From contig CM056741.1 of NCBI GenBank assembly GCA_029851415.1, forward strand, positions 145,688,522 through 145,752,521: 64,000 nucleotides of DNA. The letters run 5' to 3'. Within the stretch, counting starts at the first letter, position 1. Every line of letters begins with the position of its first letter. Source of the DNA: Eretmocerus hayati. Taxonomy: Eukaryota > Arthropoda > Insecta > Hymenoptera > Aphelinidae. Positions 35,801 to 47,572 of the stretch are shown piece after piece. The translations under genes were made by a program, and so were the position numbers. The notes beneath the pieces are model-generated. The model was not told the origin of the DNA. It made no database searches and saw only the letters and a program-made list of their open reading frames with translations.

Positions 35801-36883
35801 CAAAATAGTTCAGCGAACGATACATCGACAAATGGTCTTGCCCGGAGCAATGGTAGAGCTATCCGATTCAAATGAAACTTCGGATATCGATCTCTTGCTG
35901 ATGCCCCGAGGACTCCAAAGTATACATAGTAATACCCTACGTGCAAAAAAGCACAGCGGGCACAAAAGCTCGTCTTGCTCTTTGCCAAAAGTGGCCGGTG
36001 ACAGAAATGGATGGATGAACCGGTGGTGTCAGTGCTGCACGACTGGCTCGTCTTCTCAGGTGCAAGGTAAATTTAAATGAGTTGAAACAAAAGCAGAGCG
36101 TGCGATGCTCTCTCGCCTCGATTCTAGACTTCATTCGAGCGAGGGCCGACTAAATGTAAAGGAAATACCCGAGCGCATTTATGTATGTACTCGTATGCAT
36201 ATGCAAGCTGTCTTGAAATCGAAGCCTGCGGCTATATCCGTATGTTCGACCGCTGATGTATATTAGGTATTATACATGTAAAAGCTCTCTAAACCGTGAG
36301 CTTGCACGTGGCGCCTCGTAATATTAGAGGATCTCATATAGTGGACCGACGTGGAAAAGCGAGAGACGAGAGAACGTATAAATTTCGCTATATTTGCACG
36401 TGTTGCTTATTCTAAAATCTCATGTGAATATGTGGTGCTTGTCATCGTTACACTCGAGCCGTGGAATGGAAATTGAACACGCGGATGTTACGTTTGTCAA
36501 TTGTGCGAGCTTCCACGCTGTATTTTTGGGGATCTTTCAGTTTGGCTCATATATCGGAGTCATTTGAATTGAATAAGGCAAAGTAGAAAAATTACGCAAA
36601 AACAATTGATTTTAGGATCCTGAGAATAAATTTTTGCCACTCTAGGTAAGTAGTTGTATAGCCAACACCGAGGTCCACCCCACTCTAGTTCAAAATTTCG
36701 ATTAGTCAGTCCTAGTGCATTTCGGGGTAATTAATTTTGAAATTAAATCCGGAGCAGATCGTCAAACTGGGCTGCAGCGAAATGCTAGAGGAAGGATTAA
36801 TAAAAAATCATGTATACCAAATGAATTCGGAGGCTGGTCAAAGAAATGATGGTCATGTTCTTCTCTCAAATCGAATAACATTC
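32860..36883. other. Unassigned intergenic stretch
   Basis: No exon was recognised with confidence. A frame at 33567-33905 lies just after a plausible acceptor (TTTTGTGTGTGCAG) but starts on GTG and resembles nothing known. A CG-richer patch with a 119-codon frame occurs at 35721-36080. Neither is called as a gene. Confidence 0.35.
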
Positions 36884-37415
36884 GAATTATAAATGATTGA
36901 ATTTCAATTAATCGGCTTTTGCCAGTAGCATTGTGTCAACAAATTTCGCTGACTCATGTCGATCAGTTCGCCGACTCATGAAATAGCGGGTTAAAATCAT
37001 CTTTCTCGCAAGCGCTTGCGCATGTAAGACTTTCATATATAAAGCCGTTTAAGAGCTCGACGTTCGGCCACTTAGACCAAGTGCGTCGGGTACTAACCTC
37101 GGCAGATCGTCTGTCCTAGGGAGGGTAGAGAGAGTCTCTCTACCCTCCCTAGTCTGTCCCCTTGACAAGCTAGATCTGACAAGGAATGGCGAAACGCACT
37201 GTAATCTAGCGTAGAGTCAAAATTTTTCCACATGTCTCTTGTCACCCTTCTTTCCATCAAAATCCTCCAAGTTAACCTCGCAACCATACGAAGCTTGGAG
37301 GTGCATAGTTCGAGTTGAAGTAATTCAACTCGATCTATGACATGAGTCAGCGAAATTTGTTGACACAATGCTACTGGCAAAAGCCGATCAATTAAAATTT
37401 AATCATTTGTAATTC
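36884..37415. repeat. Inverted-repeat unit, ~85-bp arms
   Basis: The arms at 36884-36968 and about 37335-37415 are inverted copies: CGGCTTTTGCCAGTAGCATT and its inverse, continuing through GTGTCAACAAATTTCGCTGA. The ends GAATTA(T/C)AAATGATT are also mirrored. It contains a perfect palindrome at 37117. No coding capacity is recognised. Confidence 0.7.
37117..37153. repeat. Perfect palindrome, CTAGGGAGGGTAGAGAGA and inverse
   Basis: The two 18-base arms are exact inverted copies with a single central base (37135), so the DNA could extrude a cruciform or the RNA a tight hairpin. Confidence 0.85.
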
Positions 37416-37681
37416 CCGCCAGTGATAAATACAGTGCTTGATCGTATCGATCGAGTACAAATATTAGTTTTGTTACGTACTAAATCTAGGGAAATAGTAC
37501 ATTTTCGATATTTGAATTGAAGAATGAATAAGAATGAGTTTAGCTCGAATGGTCCAGTTTTAAACAATGATTTTATGTTTGAATTTACCTTTTGGGTTCG
37601 CCGACGCGAGTAGGGAGAAGCGTGAATGACTTATACACAGAGTTACCCTGGTAGAAAAATGAGCGTAGCAGTACTGGCCAC

Positions 37682-37790
37682 GCCACCTACGGTCGTAGCA
37701 CTACGGTCGTACCGCTACGATCGTAGGGCTACGACCGTAGTACGACAGTACAGCTACGATCGTAGTGGTACGGCCGTAGCTCTACGACGT
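37682..37790. repeat. Left subterminal array of CTACGGTCGTAG palindromes
   Basis: About eight units of (G)CTACG(A/G)(T/C)CGTAG type stand head to tail, each palindromic or nearly so, e.g. CTACGATCGTAG and CTACGACCGTAG. Confidence 0.8.
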
Positions 37791-40242
37791 AAATACGCTC
37801 GCATTAAACTTTAGCGATACAGTTGATATTATTCATAGAGAAACTTTTCGTCCGATCGATAAGAAACATTACAATGCAAAAGGTGACTGAAAAATATAAT
37901 TTTATTACTTATGTCACTGGGAAATTACACATTCATGAGGTAGATCCATGCTTATATCAACCGTTGGGTGTGATGAAGATCCATCATCACTCGTGATTAT
38001 AACTCAAATCATTCTCTGATGAGTATTCAAGTGAAACAGAAAAATCATCTCAGGCATGGAAAAGAGCCTTATTATAAGTAGAGTCCAAAATATTTACTTA
38101 CTTCTGCTGTGTCCGCTGTGGGGAGATGGGTACTTTACTTTGCAGTATGTGATCATATGTGATGAAGATTGTTCTGTTTCTGGACAGTGATTTGAGTTAA
38201 AAGTGAGTGCTTAATGATATTAAAATATAGTGTGATCACCTGGTGGAAATTTTCTTGACACATCTGCAGAGATGAGGTTAACTCAAGAACATTACGCAGG
38301 CCACTAAAGTGATCAGATGCTTTTCGCACTCCATGTGACAAGTGTAAGATTCAACTCAAGTTGCAGAATCAGGACCTGATCATCTATTAAAGGTGATGAA
38401 CATCCTCAGCTAAGTTCTACTTCTCTGTAGGATATTTCATAAAGTGCAGGCATAGTGAAAACACTTGGAAAAAAATCTACGCTCAATTATATCTGGCCCT
38501 ATTGAGCTTGCTCATTCCAGTTTTGATAAATGCTTTTTGCTTCAGAGTGACAGGGTGTATATGAACAATTGTCACAGCATCTTCACCAAGCTCTTACAGT
38601 ATTCCTCGCCTCCAATTTTTATGAGCATTCATATTCTGTCAAGAAATTTTTTCAGAGCTTGAATATTCTACTATGAGTCTTGGGGTGCTTCAAGACACTG
38701 ATTTCACATTCTAGAATACTAATTGGATAGATAAACATGATGATAACTCGATCATCTCCAGAATATTTACAGTCATTTTTTAGTTATGTACATAAATCCA
38801 AAATATCTTACTTTTCTATGGTGCAAAAAAGAAGATGCAAGAGATCATTCAATGAGTGCCATCAAGAATTGGTTTACTGTCACATTTTTAAATTTCTACT
38901 TCCTTTCGACCAAGTACCAAATGCTTGCACTTGATTAATTTTTGTGGCATAGCAAAGTAAGATAGCTAGGGATATACTAATTTTCCTGTGAATATTCTGG
39001 TAATGATGAGTTATATCATGCTTAACTCTACAATTAGTATTCTGAAATATAAAGTAAGCGACTTAGAGCCAAGACTTATAGAAAGATATTCAAGCTCTGA
39101 AGAAACTTCATGACAGAATATGAATGTTCATGAGAATTGGAGGCGAGAAATACTCCAAGGGCACATTGAAGATGCTGTGACAATTATTCATGCACTCCCC
39201 ATCACTGTGAAGCAGAAAGCATTTTTCAAAACTGGGACAAGCAAGCTCAATAGTGCCAGATATAACTGAGCGTAGATTTTTTTCCAAGTATTTTCACTAT
39301 GCCTGCATTTCATGTAATATTCTACAGAGAAGTAGAAATTGGCTGAGGGTGTGTATCACCTGTAATATAGCATCAGGTCTTGATTCTGTAACTTGAGTTG
39401 ATTCTGATAGTTGTGTTATGGAGTGCGAAAAGCATCAAAACACTTTAGTATAACATCCCTGCGTAATGTTCCTGAGTTAACCTCATTTCTGCAGATGTGT
39501 GACTGTGAGGGAAATTTCCTTCAGGTGATCACACAATATTCTAAAGTCACTGAGAACTCACTTTTAACTCAAATCTCAGTCCAGGGAGAGAACTTTCCTC
39601 ACCACCAACCTGCAGAGTCCAGATCCCAACTCCTTACAGCAGAAGTAGGTAAACACAGACTACAGAAATATCTACCCAAGTTCTCTCTCGTTTTTCCAGT
39701 CTTACTTGAGTTTTTGAAGAATGACATGAGTTGTAATCACAAACAAGCCCAAAAAAATAATAAATTTTTCATGAGAAATTACTTGTACATTATGCGAATA
39801 TTGCCCGGGGATGCCGCTGCGGGGGCCCCGCGGGGAAGCTCTGTTGACGCGGGGGAATTTCTGATCGGGTACTCATCAACACCAGATGCGATATAAATGA
39901 TCCCTTTTTTGACGCGAGCGCACTCAAATTCAATGGATTTCGGAAATTTCTAGCTGAATGTTCGAATCGTCGATTATTATAATAGCTATATATATAATTA
40001 TTATAATAGTCGAATAGCTGAATCGTCGAAGAATATTATCCATAAGTATGCCTGCATTGAGAAATATTCTTTAGTGTTCAGAAATTGAGCATTATATGTC
40101 GAATATTTTTATTCATGTATTGACTTTTATTTAGATCAATAGTGAGCACGAGTTTGATCATGTATCAAAACATTCCGCAATGACTCTATAATCATGAAAG
40201 AAAATATACGTATTATAATACTAACCCGTAGTACTAATAACA

Positions 40243-40395
40243 TCGTAAGGCTACGGTCGTAGTGCTACGATCGTAGAGATACGACCGTAATACGACCGTA
40301 GTACGATCGTAGAGCTACGACCGTAGAGCTACGACCGTACCGATACGGCCGTACGACCGTAGCGCTACGGTCGTACTACGGTCGTACTACGCTCA
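40243..40395. repeat. Right subterminal array of CTACGGTCGTAG palindromes
   Basis: About ten units occur (CTACGGTCGTAG, CTACGATCGTAG, CTACGACCGTAG and shortened forms). It is the counterpart of the left array but longer, so unit number has changed independently. Confidence 0.8.
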
Positions 40396-41284
40396 TTTTT
40401 CTTCCAGGGTATGAATAAACTATTTGAGCTATATTGTTCAGAATGATCAAAGACTCGAGAAATAGATGAAGCGTGAAGCGCTTTGATAAAATGATGTGAT
40501 CTAGCCGAAGGCCAGTGTAGCTCTGATGGCGGGCCGCTTTGCTCGTTGCTGCGGCGGTGGCGTGGGCGTCGGGCCCTTCCGATGGGCCTTGTTGCTGTCT
40601 CTCTCGCACTCGTGGCTGCTTGGCTAGCGAGAGCGTCGAGCGATGTTTGAAAGGCGAATCTTCATAGGTTTCAAAAAGGGGTGGCTTGTATTCAATTATT
40701 CTTAACTGATTACGCTGCCAACAGCGTTGGCGGAGAAAATGGACAGGCGCACCTCGCAGCCAAGTTCAGAGCACGAAATCGTTCTTGTAGCTTGGGTGGT
40801 TTTCACATTCACTTGTTTCGCATTCATCGATCGTTCTCCGCGCGCCAAACCTCAAAATTTGAATCGTTTGTATTCTTTCGATTCAAGATGTAGATGTAGA
40901 GTTTTGAGAGGTTGATGAATATTTAATATTGTATTTTAGTCTTTGTACCTGGTATAGTATTGTTAACCTTAAAATGACTGTACCTGGAGAAATTACGCGT
41001 GTAATTGAATCGCCAAGCATAAAGCCGCGATCGAAAATTCGAACACCAAAATTCATGACCAATATTCTATGCTGAGTGAGTGAATCTCGATCGAATAGTG
41101 CGATTTAAATTTTTATGATGCGATCCGCGCTTTTTTTTTAGCAAGCCATTCCTTTTAGATCCTCTCAACAAATAGAGAGACATGTTTTATAACTCACTCT
41201 ATCGCATGATGATCAATTCATATTATTCCACTTCAAGAAGATCGAAAAAAATCAAAAATTTCCAATAAAAATTATCATTAACAA

Positions 41285-42240
41285 TTGAGGGAGTGGGTGG
41301 AAAAAGGGCGTAACTGCAAAACAGTCATTTTGAGAAAATCAATAAAAACTTGATAGTAACCGCTACAGACATAATTGGACGAGTTGAGCTGACTTATTTC
41401 GAAGAAGATAGGATTCTCGAAATGGACCAACCCGAGCCGGGGGATGAAATTAGAATTTCAGCTTTTTTCAGCAATTTCAAAAAATGCAATTACGCCCTTT
41501 TTCCGAATACAGGGTCGAATTTCGGTCTTTCTTCCTCACAAAGAGTGGAATTAAATCTCGCAACCAAGTCCAATCGTCTCCAAATTTTTTGATACTGTTC
41601 CTGGGCATTTTTTGAAAGATATCTGATTGCTAGAGGGTGGTTCGATTCATGCTCCACGGTTCTATGGACACGAAAAGCTTCCATCAGTCGTGTGAATATT
41701 ATGAGAAATTTTTTTCACTAGCGAGAGGTAAAAACACTCAATTTGAAGGTAGAACAACATGTTTTCATCGTTATATAAGGTGGAAAAGCGTTTCCAAGCT
41801 CTGGAGAATTTTTATAAAATTTTTCCTCGGTAATTAGGCCCTTTTTCCAGATCCGCCCTCACTTACGCCCTGTTACAGAGTAATTACGCCCTATTAAATC
41901 TCTTCAGTCAGGTACTTAAGCCCTTTTTCCAAATCCAGTTGGGCGAAGCAAAAAATTAAGCCCTGATTTTGAAATGTTATCACAGCAGTTACGCCCTTTT
42001 AACATCTTATCATAGCAGTTACGCCCTTTTAACATTCTATCATTGCACTTAACCCATTTTATCGTGCAGATGGTAGGGCATGATGGCGGTTGCGCCCTTT
42101 CATCTGCCAGACGGTTTTTGGGGTCCTACGAAAAACGGATTTCGGGGGGTGGTAGATCTTGGTATAGGGGCTCAAAAAAAAGCGATGTCCGAAAAAGAGC
42201 ATAATGGCGGTTACGCCCTTTTTCCACCCACCCCCTCAAT
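41285..42240. mobile_element. Nested element with ATTGAGGGAGTGGGTGGAAA ends, left arm
   Basis: The ATTGAGGG(A/G)GTGGGTGG end continues AAAAAGGGCGTAAC, and the right end is its inverse, giving ~31-bp terminal inverted repeats. Just outside are TTATCATTAAACA and TTATCAATAACA, which look like an imperfect direct repeat. Inside, 'TTACGCCCT' recurs many times at irregular spacing (41860-42060). It is mirrored at 47934-48861, so it was inside the unit before or when the palindrome formed. Confidence 0.65.
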
Positions 42241-43176
42241 TTATCAATAACATATCTAAATAGATGTGTTTATATACAATTATACATACATACACACACA
42301 TATATACATGGTATTGGAAAAAATCTTACGGAAAAGATGAACTTTGTACTGTACGGCTCTCCTCCGAATTGTTCGTCTCTGATCTGAATCTATTGTAGAT
42401 AGGTGGGTTCCCTAAGTTATTCATTTCAATACTCAGCTCAAGTGATGATTTTTCACAACCCACATTCTCAATTGTGAATTCAATCGGTGCTCTTTCAATT
42501 CTCGTTTGAATGCAATTTTGCCTTTGAGGATTTTTTAGGTAATTAATTGATTGAAGGCCCGAAACGCGAGATTTTGGGTAAGCGGGTGTTCGAGTCCCGC
42601 CGTAGCATTTTGTTCTCGATCTCTCTCAAGACCACTCCCTTTTTTATAACACCTATAAATCCTTTAATGCCATCTCGCACTCAAGCAAGACTTGGGGGTG
42701 CAAGAATCGAATTTACAATCAAAACTATGATCTGTAGGGAATCAGCACATAAGCTGAGTAATAGAAACGATAGCTCGTTTCATCCATGATTTATTTGGAA
42801 TCATGAACTCGATGAGCAGTGAGCATACATTAGATTCGGTTTTCACATCATCAATCACTAGTTCTTATCGATAATTCTTCCAATTAATCCGGAACGAGAA
42901 CGAGTCCATCGTAAATTGTTTATGATTCTGGGGTGACTCAACTTACCCCCATTGATCGAAGATTTCTCGATAGGCCGCTAAATCTTCTCGCGAACCCTTT
43001 TTGATTTCTGCTGCACCATAAACTAGAATACCTGACAATTACGAAAACACTATCAACTCTCTGAGGCCCATCCTATTGGGCAATTGACAATTTCTGCCCA
43101 TAGCTGCAAGCGACACTGCAGTTTTTTGGCTAGCTGAAAAACTCAAAACATTCTTCATGCTCTTTCCCGATGTTTG

Positions 43177-43506
43177 ACCAGGAGAGTGTTTCAGATCCGG
43201 GTCACGGATTTGGCTGAAACTTTGGAAATAGTCTCCTTTCAGCACCAAAAGATGAAACCCAAAATTATAGACCCTAACGCTCAAGCGTTTCCGAGCTACA
43301 GCCACGGACATTAGCATTGCAGGTGTACCTATATGTATGATTTTTAACATTGGCCTATACGAGCAATGCTAATGTTATTGGCTGTAGCTCAAAAACGCTT
43401 GAGCGTTAGGGTCTATAATTTTGGGTTTCATCTTTTGGTGCTCATAGAAGACTATTCCCAGAGTTTTAGCAAAATCCGTGATCCGGATCTAAAACACTCT
43501 CCTGGT
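43177..43506. mobile_element. 330-bp foldback of the ACCAGGAGAG family, copy 1
   Basis: ACCAGGAGAGTGTTT at the left is mirrored by AACACTCTCCTGGT at the right. Inversion runs through GATCCGG, CACGGATTT, AAACT..GGAA, AAGATGAAACCCAAAATTAT and AGACCCTAACGCTCAAGCG to the centre near 43345. Copies 2 and 3 are at 57609 and 62884. It is present only in the left arm of the 8.7-kb palindrome, so it arrived after the arms separated or was lost from the other. Confidence 0.85.
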
Positions 43507-43557
43507 GAGTGTCTACACAATTGTATAAGACAGTATTCGCGTCTCGTCAACACGTTT

Positions 43558-43770
43558 GCTGCGATGGGTCCCACGGGTGGGACCCGCGCGTCCTCTTTTG
43601 AGTGCGACGGTTCCCACAGGTGGGACCCAGAGGTGGGTACATACCGTGCTGAGTATGCATACCTGGTCAGGTATGCATACCTCGCTAGGTATGGATGGCG
43701 CAGTATGGATGCGCCGTAGCATAATAACGCTGCGATTCATACCAACGGAGGTATGAATGCCCAGTGACAT
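43558..43770. repeat. Cluster of consecutive small hairpins
   Basis: Successive short inverted repeats follow each other: GGGTCCCACGGGTGGGACCC, GTTCCCACAGGTGGGACCC, GGTATGCATACCT units around 43660-43685, GGCGCAGTATGGATGCGCC, and CATACC..GGTATG at about 43737-43757. All contain CG or GC-rich arms. Confidence 0.6.
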
Positions 43771-44029
43771 GTATATACAGGCAAGGGGCAAAACGAGTGA
43801 CGTCAATAACTGTGAATGAAAAAGCAAGCGGATTACAGATGAGCAAGAGTATTTGATCATTTTTGGGATACATCGAGTAGGGATACACGGACAAACAATT
43901 TTCAAATTCCCTTATCCTGTGTATTTGGAAATTATGTTCAGAGCGAATTAATTCGGGGTTTTCGCGGTGTCATATATATGTATGCATATACCAAAAATTC
44001 TGTTGGGAGAGGAACATCCCACGAAGCCC

Positions 44030-44820
44030 AGGAAGGCAAATTAACCCGCAAGTGCCCGGATGCTCGGACCGAAAATTCTTTTGGAGGAGAAATATACCCC
44101 AGAACCCAGGAGGGCAAATTAACCCGCAAGCGCCCGGATGCTCGGACCGGAAATTCTTTTGGGGGAGGAATATATCCCAAAACCCAGGAAGGCAAATTAA
44201 CCCGCAAGTGCCCGGATGCTCGGGTCCACAATTTTTTTGGGGTAGGAATGTACCCCAAAACCCAGGCAGGCAAATTAACCCGCCAGTGCCCGGATGCTCG
44301 GACAAAATTCCTCTGGGGGAGAAACGATTAAACCCCAAAACCCAGGAAGGCAAATTAAACCACAATCGCCCGGATGCTCGTACCGACAATTCTTTCGGGG
44401 TAGAAATATACCCCAAAACCCTGGAAGGCAAATTAACCCGCGATTACCGGATGCTCGGATCGAAAATGCTTTTGGGGGAGAAACAATTGAACCTCAAAAC
44501 CCAGTTAGGCAAATTAACCCACAAGTGGCCGGGTTCCCGGACCGAAAATTCCTTTGGAGGAGAAATGTACCCCAAAATCCAGGAAGGAAAATTAACCCGC
44601 AAGTGCCCGGATGCTCGGACCGAAAATTCTTGTGGGGGGAGGGGGGGGGGGAACAATTAAACCCCAAACCCCAGGAAGGCAAATTAAGCCGCGAGTGCCC
44701 AGATGCTCGGACCGAAAATTCTTCTGCGGGAGTAACAATTGAACCCCAAAACCCAGGAAGGCAGATTAACCCGCAAGTGGCCGGGTGCTCGGACCGAAAA
44801 TTCTTCTGGGGGAGTAACCA
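44030..44820 (+). repeat. Minisatellite, ~78-bp units, left (forward) half
   Basis: About ten units contain GGCAAATTAACCCGCAAGTG, then CCCGGATGCTCGGACCGAAA, then a 'ttcttttgggggagaaatat' segment. Unit length is mostly 78-82 bp. In the right half the same unit is in the opposite orientation. Since 78 is divisible by 3 and units lack stops, long open frames appear on both strands without being genes. Confidence 0.9.
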
Positions 44821-45061
44821 ACCCTGAATCTGGTCTTCGCCATTTAGTTGTCCCTCCCACAGAATTCCTTGTCCGAGCCATCGCCTCAGCATCCGGTCAT
44901 TTTCGGGTTTTCTTGTTTCTTTTATAGGGTTTTCTTGTTCTCCTGCGGTATGGGATCCAATCATCTTCTCCCTAGGTAATTCCTTATCCGAGCATCCGGT
45001 TATTCGCGCGTTCGATCTCCCACTTGGGTTGTGGAGTTTATTACTTTCTCCGCCGGATTCA

Positions 45062-46560
45062 TGGTCCGAGCATCCGAGCATTTCCTGGTCACTCAGCCTT
45101 TTTGAGTATTGGGATTTATTTCTCTCCCAAAAGGATTTTCTGTCCGAGCATCCGGGCACTTGCGGGTTAGTTGGCTTTCCTGGATTGTGGGGTTGATTTC
45201 TCTCCCAAAAAAATTTCGGTCCGGAAATCCGTGCACTTGCGGGTTAATTTGACTTCCTGGGTTTTGGGGTTTAATTGTTTCTCTCACAGAAGAATTTCCG
45301 GTCCGAGCATCAGGGCGCTTGCGGGTTAGTTTGCCTTCCTGGGTTTTGGGGTATATTCCTCCCCCAAAAAAATTTTCGGTCCGAGCATCAGGGCGCTCGC
45401 GGGTTAGTTCGCCCTTCTGGGTTATGAGGTTTAATTGTTTCTCCCACAGAAGAATTTTCGGTCCGAGCATCCGGGCACTGGCGGGTTACTTTGCCTTCCT
45501 GGGTTCCGGGGTTCAATTGTTTCTCCCCCAAAAGAATTTTCGGTCCAAGCATCCGGGCACTTGCGGGTCAATTTGCCTTCCTGGATTTTGGGTTATATTC
45601 CTTCCCCAAAAGAATTTCCGGTCCGAGCATCAGGGCGCTTACGGGTTAGTTTGCCTTCCTGGGTTTTGGGGTATATTCCTCCCCCAAAAAAATTTTCGGT
45701 CCGAGCATCAGGGCGCTTGCGGGTTAGTTTGCCCTTCTGGGTTATGAGGTTTAATTGTTCCTCCTCCAGAAGAATTTTCGGTCCGAGCATCCGGGTACTT
45801 GCGGGTTAATTTGCCCTCCTGGGTTATGAGGTTTTATTGTTTCTCCCCCAGAAGAATTTTCGGTCCGAGCATCCGGGCACTTGCGGGTTAATTTGCCTTC
45901 CTGGGTTTTGGGGTATATTTCTCCCCCAAAAGAATCTTTGGTCCGAGCATCAGGGCGCTTGCGGGTTAGTTTGCCTTCCTGGGTTTCGGGGTATATTCCT
46001 CCCCCAAAAGAATTCCCGGTCCGAGCATCCGGGCGCTTGCGGGTTAATTTGCCCTCCTGGGTTCTGGGGTATATTTCTCCTCCAAAAGGATTTTCGGTCC
46101 GTGCATCCGGACACTTGCGGGTTAATTTGCCCTCCTGGGTTATGAGGTTTAATTGTTCCTCCTCCAGAAGAATTTTCGGTCCGAGCATCCGGGTACTTGC
46201 GGGTTAATTTGCCCTCCTGGGTTATGAGGTTTTATTGTTTCTCCCCCAGAAGAATTTTCGGTCCGAGCATCCGGGCACTTGCGGGTTAATTTGCCTTCCT
46301 GGGTTTTGGGGTATATTTCTCCCCCAAAAGAATCTTTGGTCCGAGCATCAGGGCGCTTGCGGGTTAGTTTGCCTTCCTGGGTTTCGGGGTATATTCCTCC
46401 CCCAAAAGAATTCCCGGTCCGAGCATCCGGGCGCTTGCGGGTTAATTTGCCCTCCTGGGTTCTGGGGTATATTTCTCCTCCAAAAGAATTTTCGGTCCGT
46501 GCATCCGGGCACTTGCGGGTTAATTTGCCTTCCTGGGCTTCGTGGGATGTTCCTCTCCCA
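45062..46560 (-). repeat. Minisatellite, ~78-bp units, right (inverted) half, with 398-bp higher-order duplication
   Basis: About 19 units are spaced mostly at 78 bp (for example unit starts at 45863, 45941, 46019, 46097) with some 82-bp variants containing 'ttatgaggttt'. The five-unit block at about 45780-46177 is repeated at 46178-46575, an offset of 398 bp, with almost no differences. This indicates a recent block duplication. Confidence 0.9.
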
Positions 46561-46914
46561 ACAGAATTTTTGGTATATGCATACATAGATATGACACCGC
46601 GAGAACCCCGAATTAATTCGCTCTAGACATAATTCTCACATACATAGGATAAGGGAATTTTAAAATTGTTGGTCCGTGTATCCCTACTTGATGTATTTCA
46701 AAAATGATCAAATACCTTTGCTCATCTGTAATCCTTTCGCTTTTGCTTTTTCTAAAGAGAAAGCTTTGGTTTCACCCCAGCAAAATTTTGATCGAATTTT
46801 CAATTAAATCCAATATTTTCTTCAACAAAATTCCGTTTATCTAAAAAAGCTCCAGACCGTTCTTTCCCTTTCGCCAAAATCTATCTATGATATCTATCTA
46901 TTGGTAAAAATTGA

Positions 46915-47572
46915 CATTTTCACCAAAATTGTCATTTTAATCACCCTTAAATCAATTCCATCGAGATTCTGTCTCAACCAAACGATACATATTGTTGAGG
47001 AAAATATAGTTTAGATTCCTTAATTTTCGCTAACAATCTTCCTCGGGAAAATAACTCAAAAAGTAATAAAACCTTTTTTTCAAATATTCATTTTTCTCCT
47101 TTATCTTCCTGTAAATTAATTTACCAAACTTCCATCGACCTAAATGCACATTCTTCGAACATTATTTATTAGTTGGTTAATACAGAATTTCAGTTTAACT
47201 TGTAAATCACGATTAAAATGAAGTTCCTTTCCACAGAAACTGAAATTTTCACCAAAATCGTGATTTCACTCATCCTCAAACCAAATTTATCAAAATTCTG
47301 TCTCAACCAAACGATACATATTGTTGAGGAAAATATAGTTTAGATTCCCTAATTTTCGCTAACAATCTCCCTCGGGAGAATAACTCAAAAAATAATGAAA
47401 CATTTGTTTCGTTTATCCATTCTTCTCCTTCATCTTCCTTCACAAGTAATTCACCAAACTTTCATCTACCAAAAAGGATACGTTCCAAACATTCCTCATG
47501 AATTAGTCGATACCGAAACTCACTTGAACTGGTAAATCGCTATTAAATTGAAGTTTCTTCTGAAAATGCTAC
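46915..47572 (+). repeat. Tandem duplication, 2 x 330 bp
   Basis: Both copies begin 'attttcaccaaaat' (46915 and 47245) and share CTGTCTCAACCAAACGATAC and TTGAGGAAAATATAGTTTAG, then diverge gradually. The second copy ends where the right arm of the palindrome resumes. It has no counterpart in the left arm. Confidence 0.75.

Larger units (their letters stand above)
37646..40409. mobile_element. 2.76-kb foldback DNA element with CCCTGGTAGAAAAATGAGCG ends and TA duplication
   Basis: The left end CCCTGGTAGAAAAATGAGCG is mirrored by CGCTCATTTTTCTTCCAGGG (one base different). TA flanks both sides (37644-37645 and 40410-40411). Each end carries an array of CTACGGTCGTAG-type palindromes, followed by long diverged inverted arms. 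For example, the frame at 38153-38341 (minus) and the start of the frame at 39411 (plus) translate to related peptides (GVRKAS.HFS..RNV.ELTS..QMC). The central loop is about 38730-39020. No transposase is recognised, so it is non-autonomous. The divergence between arms makes it older than the palindromes at 25107 and 40722. Confidence 0.75.

Noticed and set aside
39411..39896. 161-codon frame in the right arm of the TA-flanked foldback
   Set aside because: Its first part is an inverted relative of the frame at 38153-38341, but the shared peptide follows from the inverted DNA repeat. The rest runs into the GC-rich end and has no known motif.
41850..42065. CRISPR-like array of TTACGCCCT repeats
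   Set aside because: The repeats are short, irregularly spaced and degenerate, in eukaryotic transposon DNA with no cas genes. They are internal repeats of a nested element.
43970..46626. Many overlapping open frames of 100-220 codons with a 26-residue repeat (EGKLTRKCPDARTENSFGG and, on the other strand, LPSWVLGYISPPKEFSVRASG)
   Set aside because: They occur on both strands and in several frames of a minisatellite whose unit is 78 bp (a multiple of three) without stops. Neither a promoter nor a single favoured frame is visible, so they are read as a by-product of the repeat.
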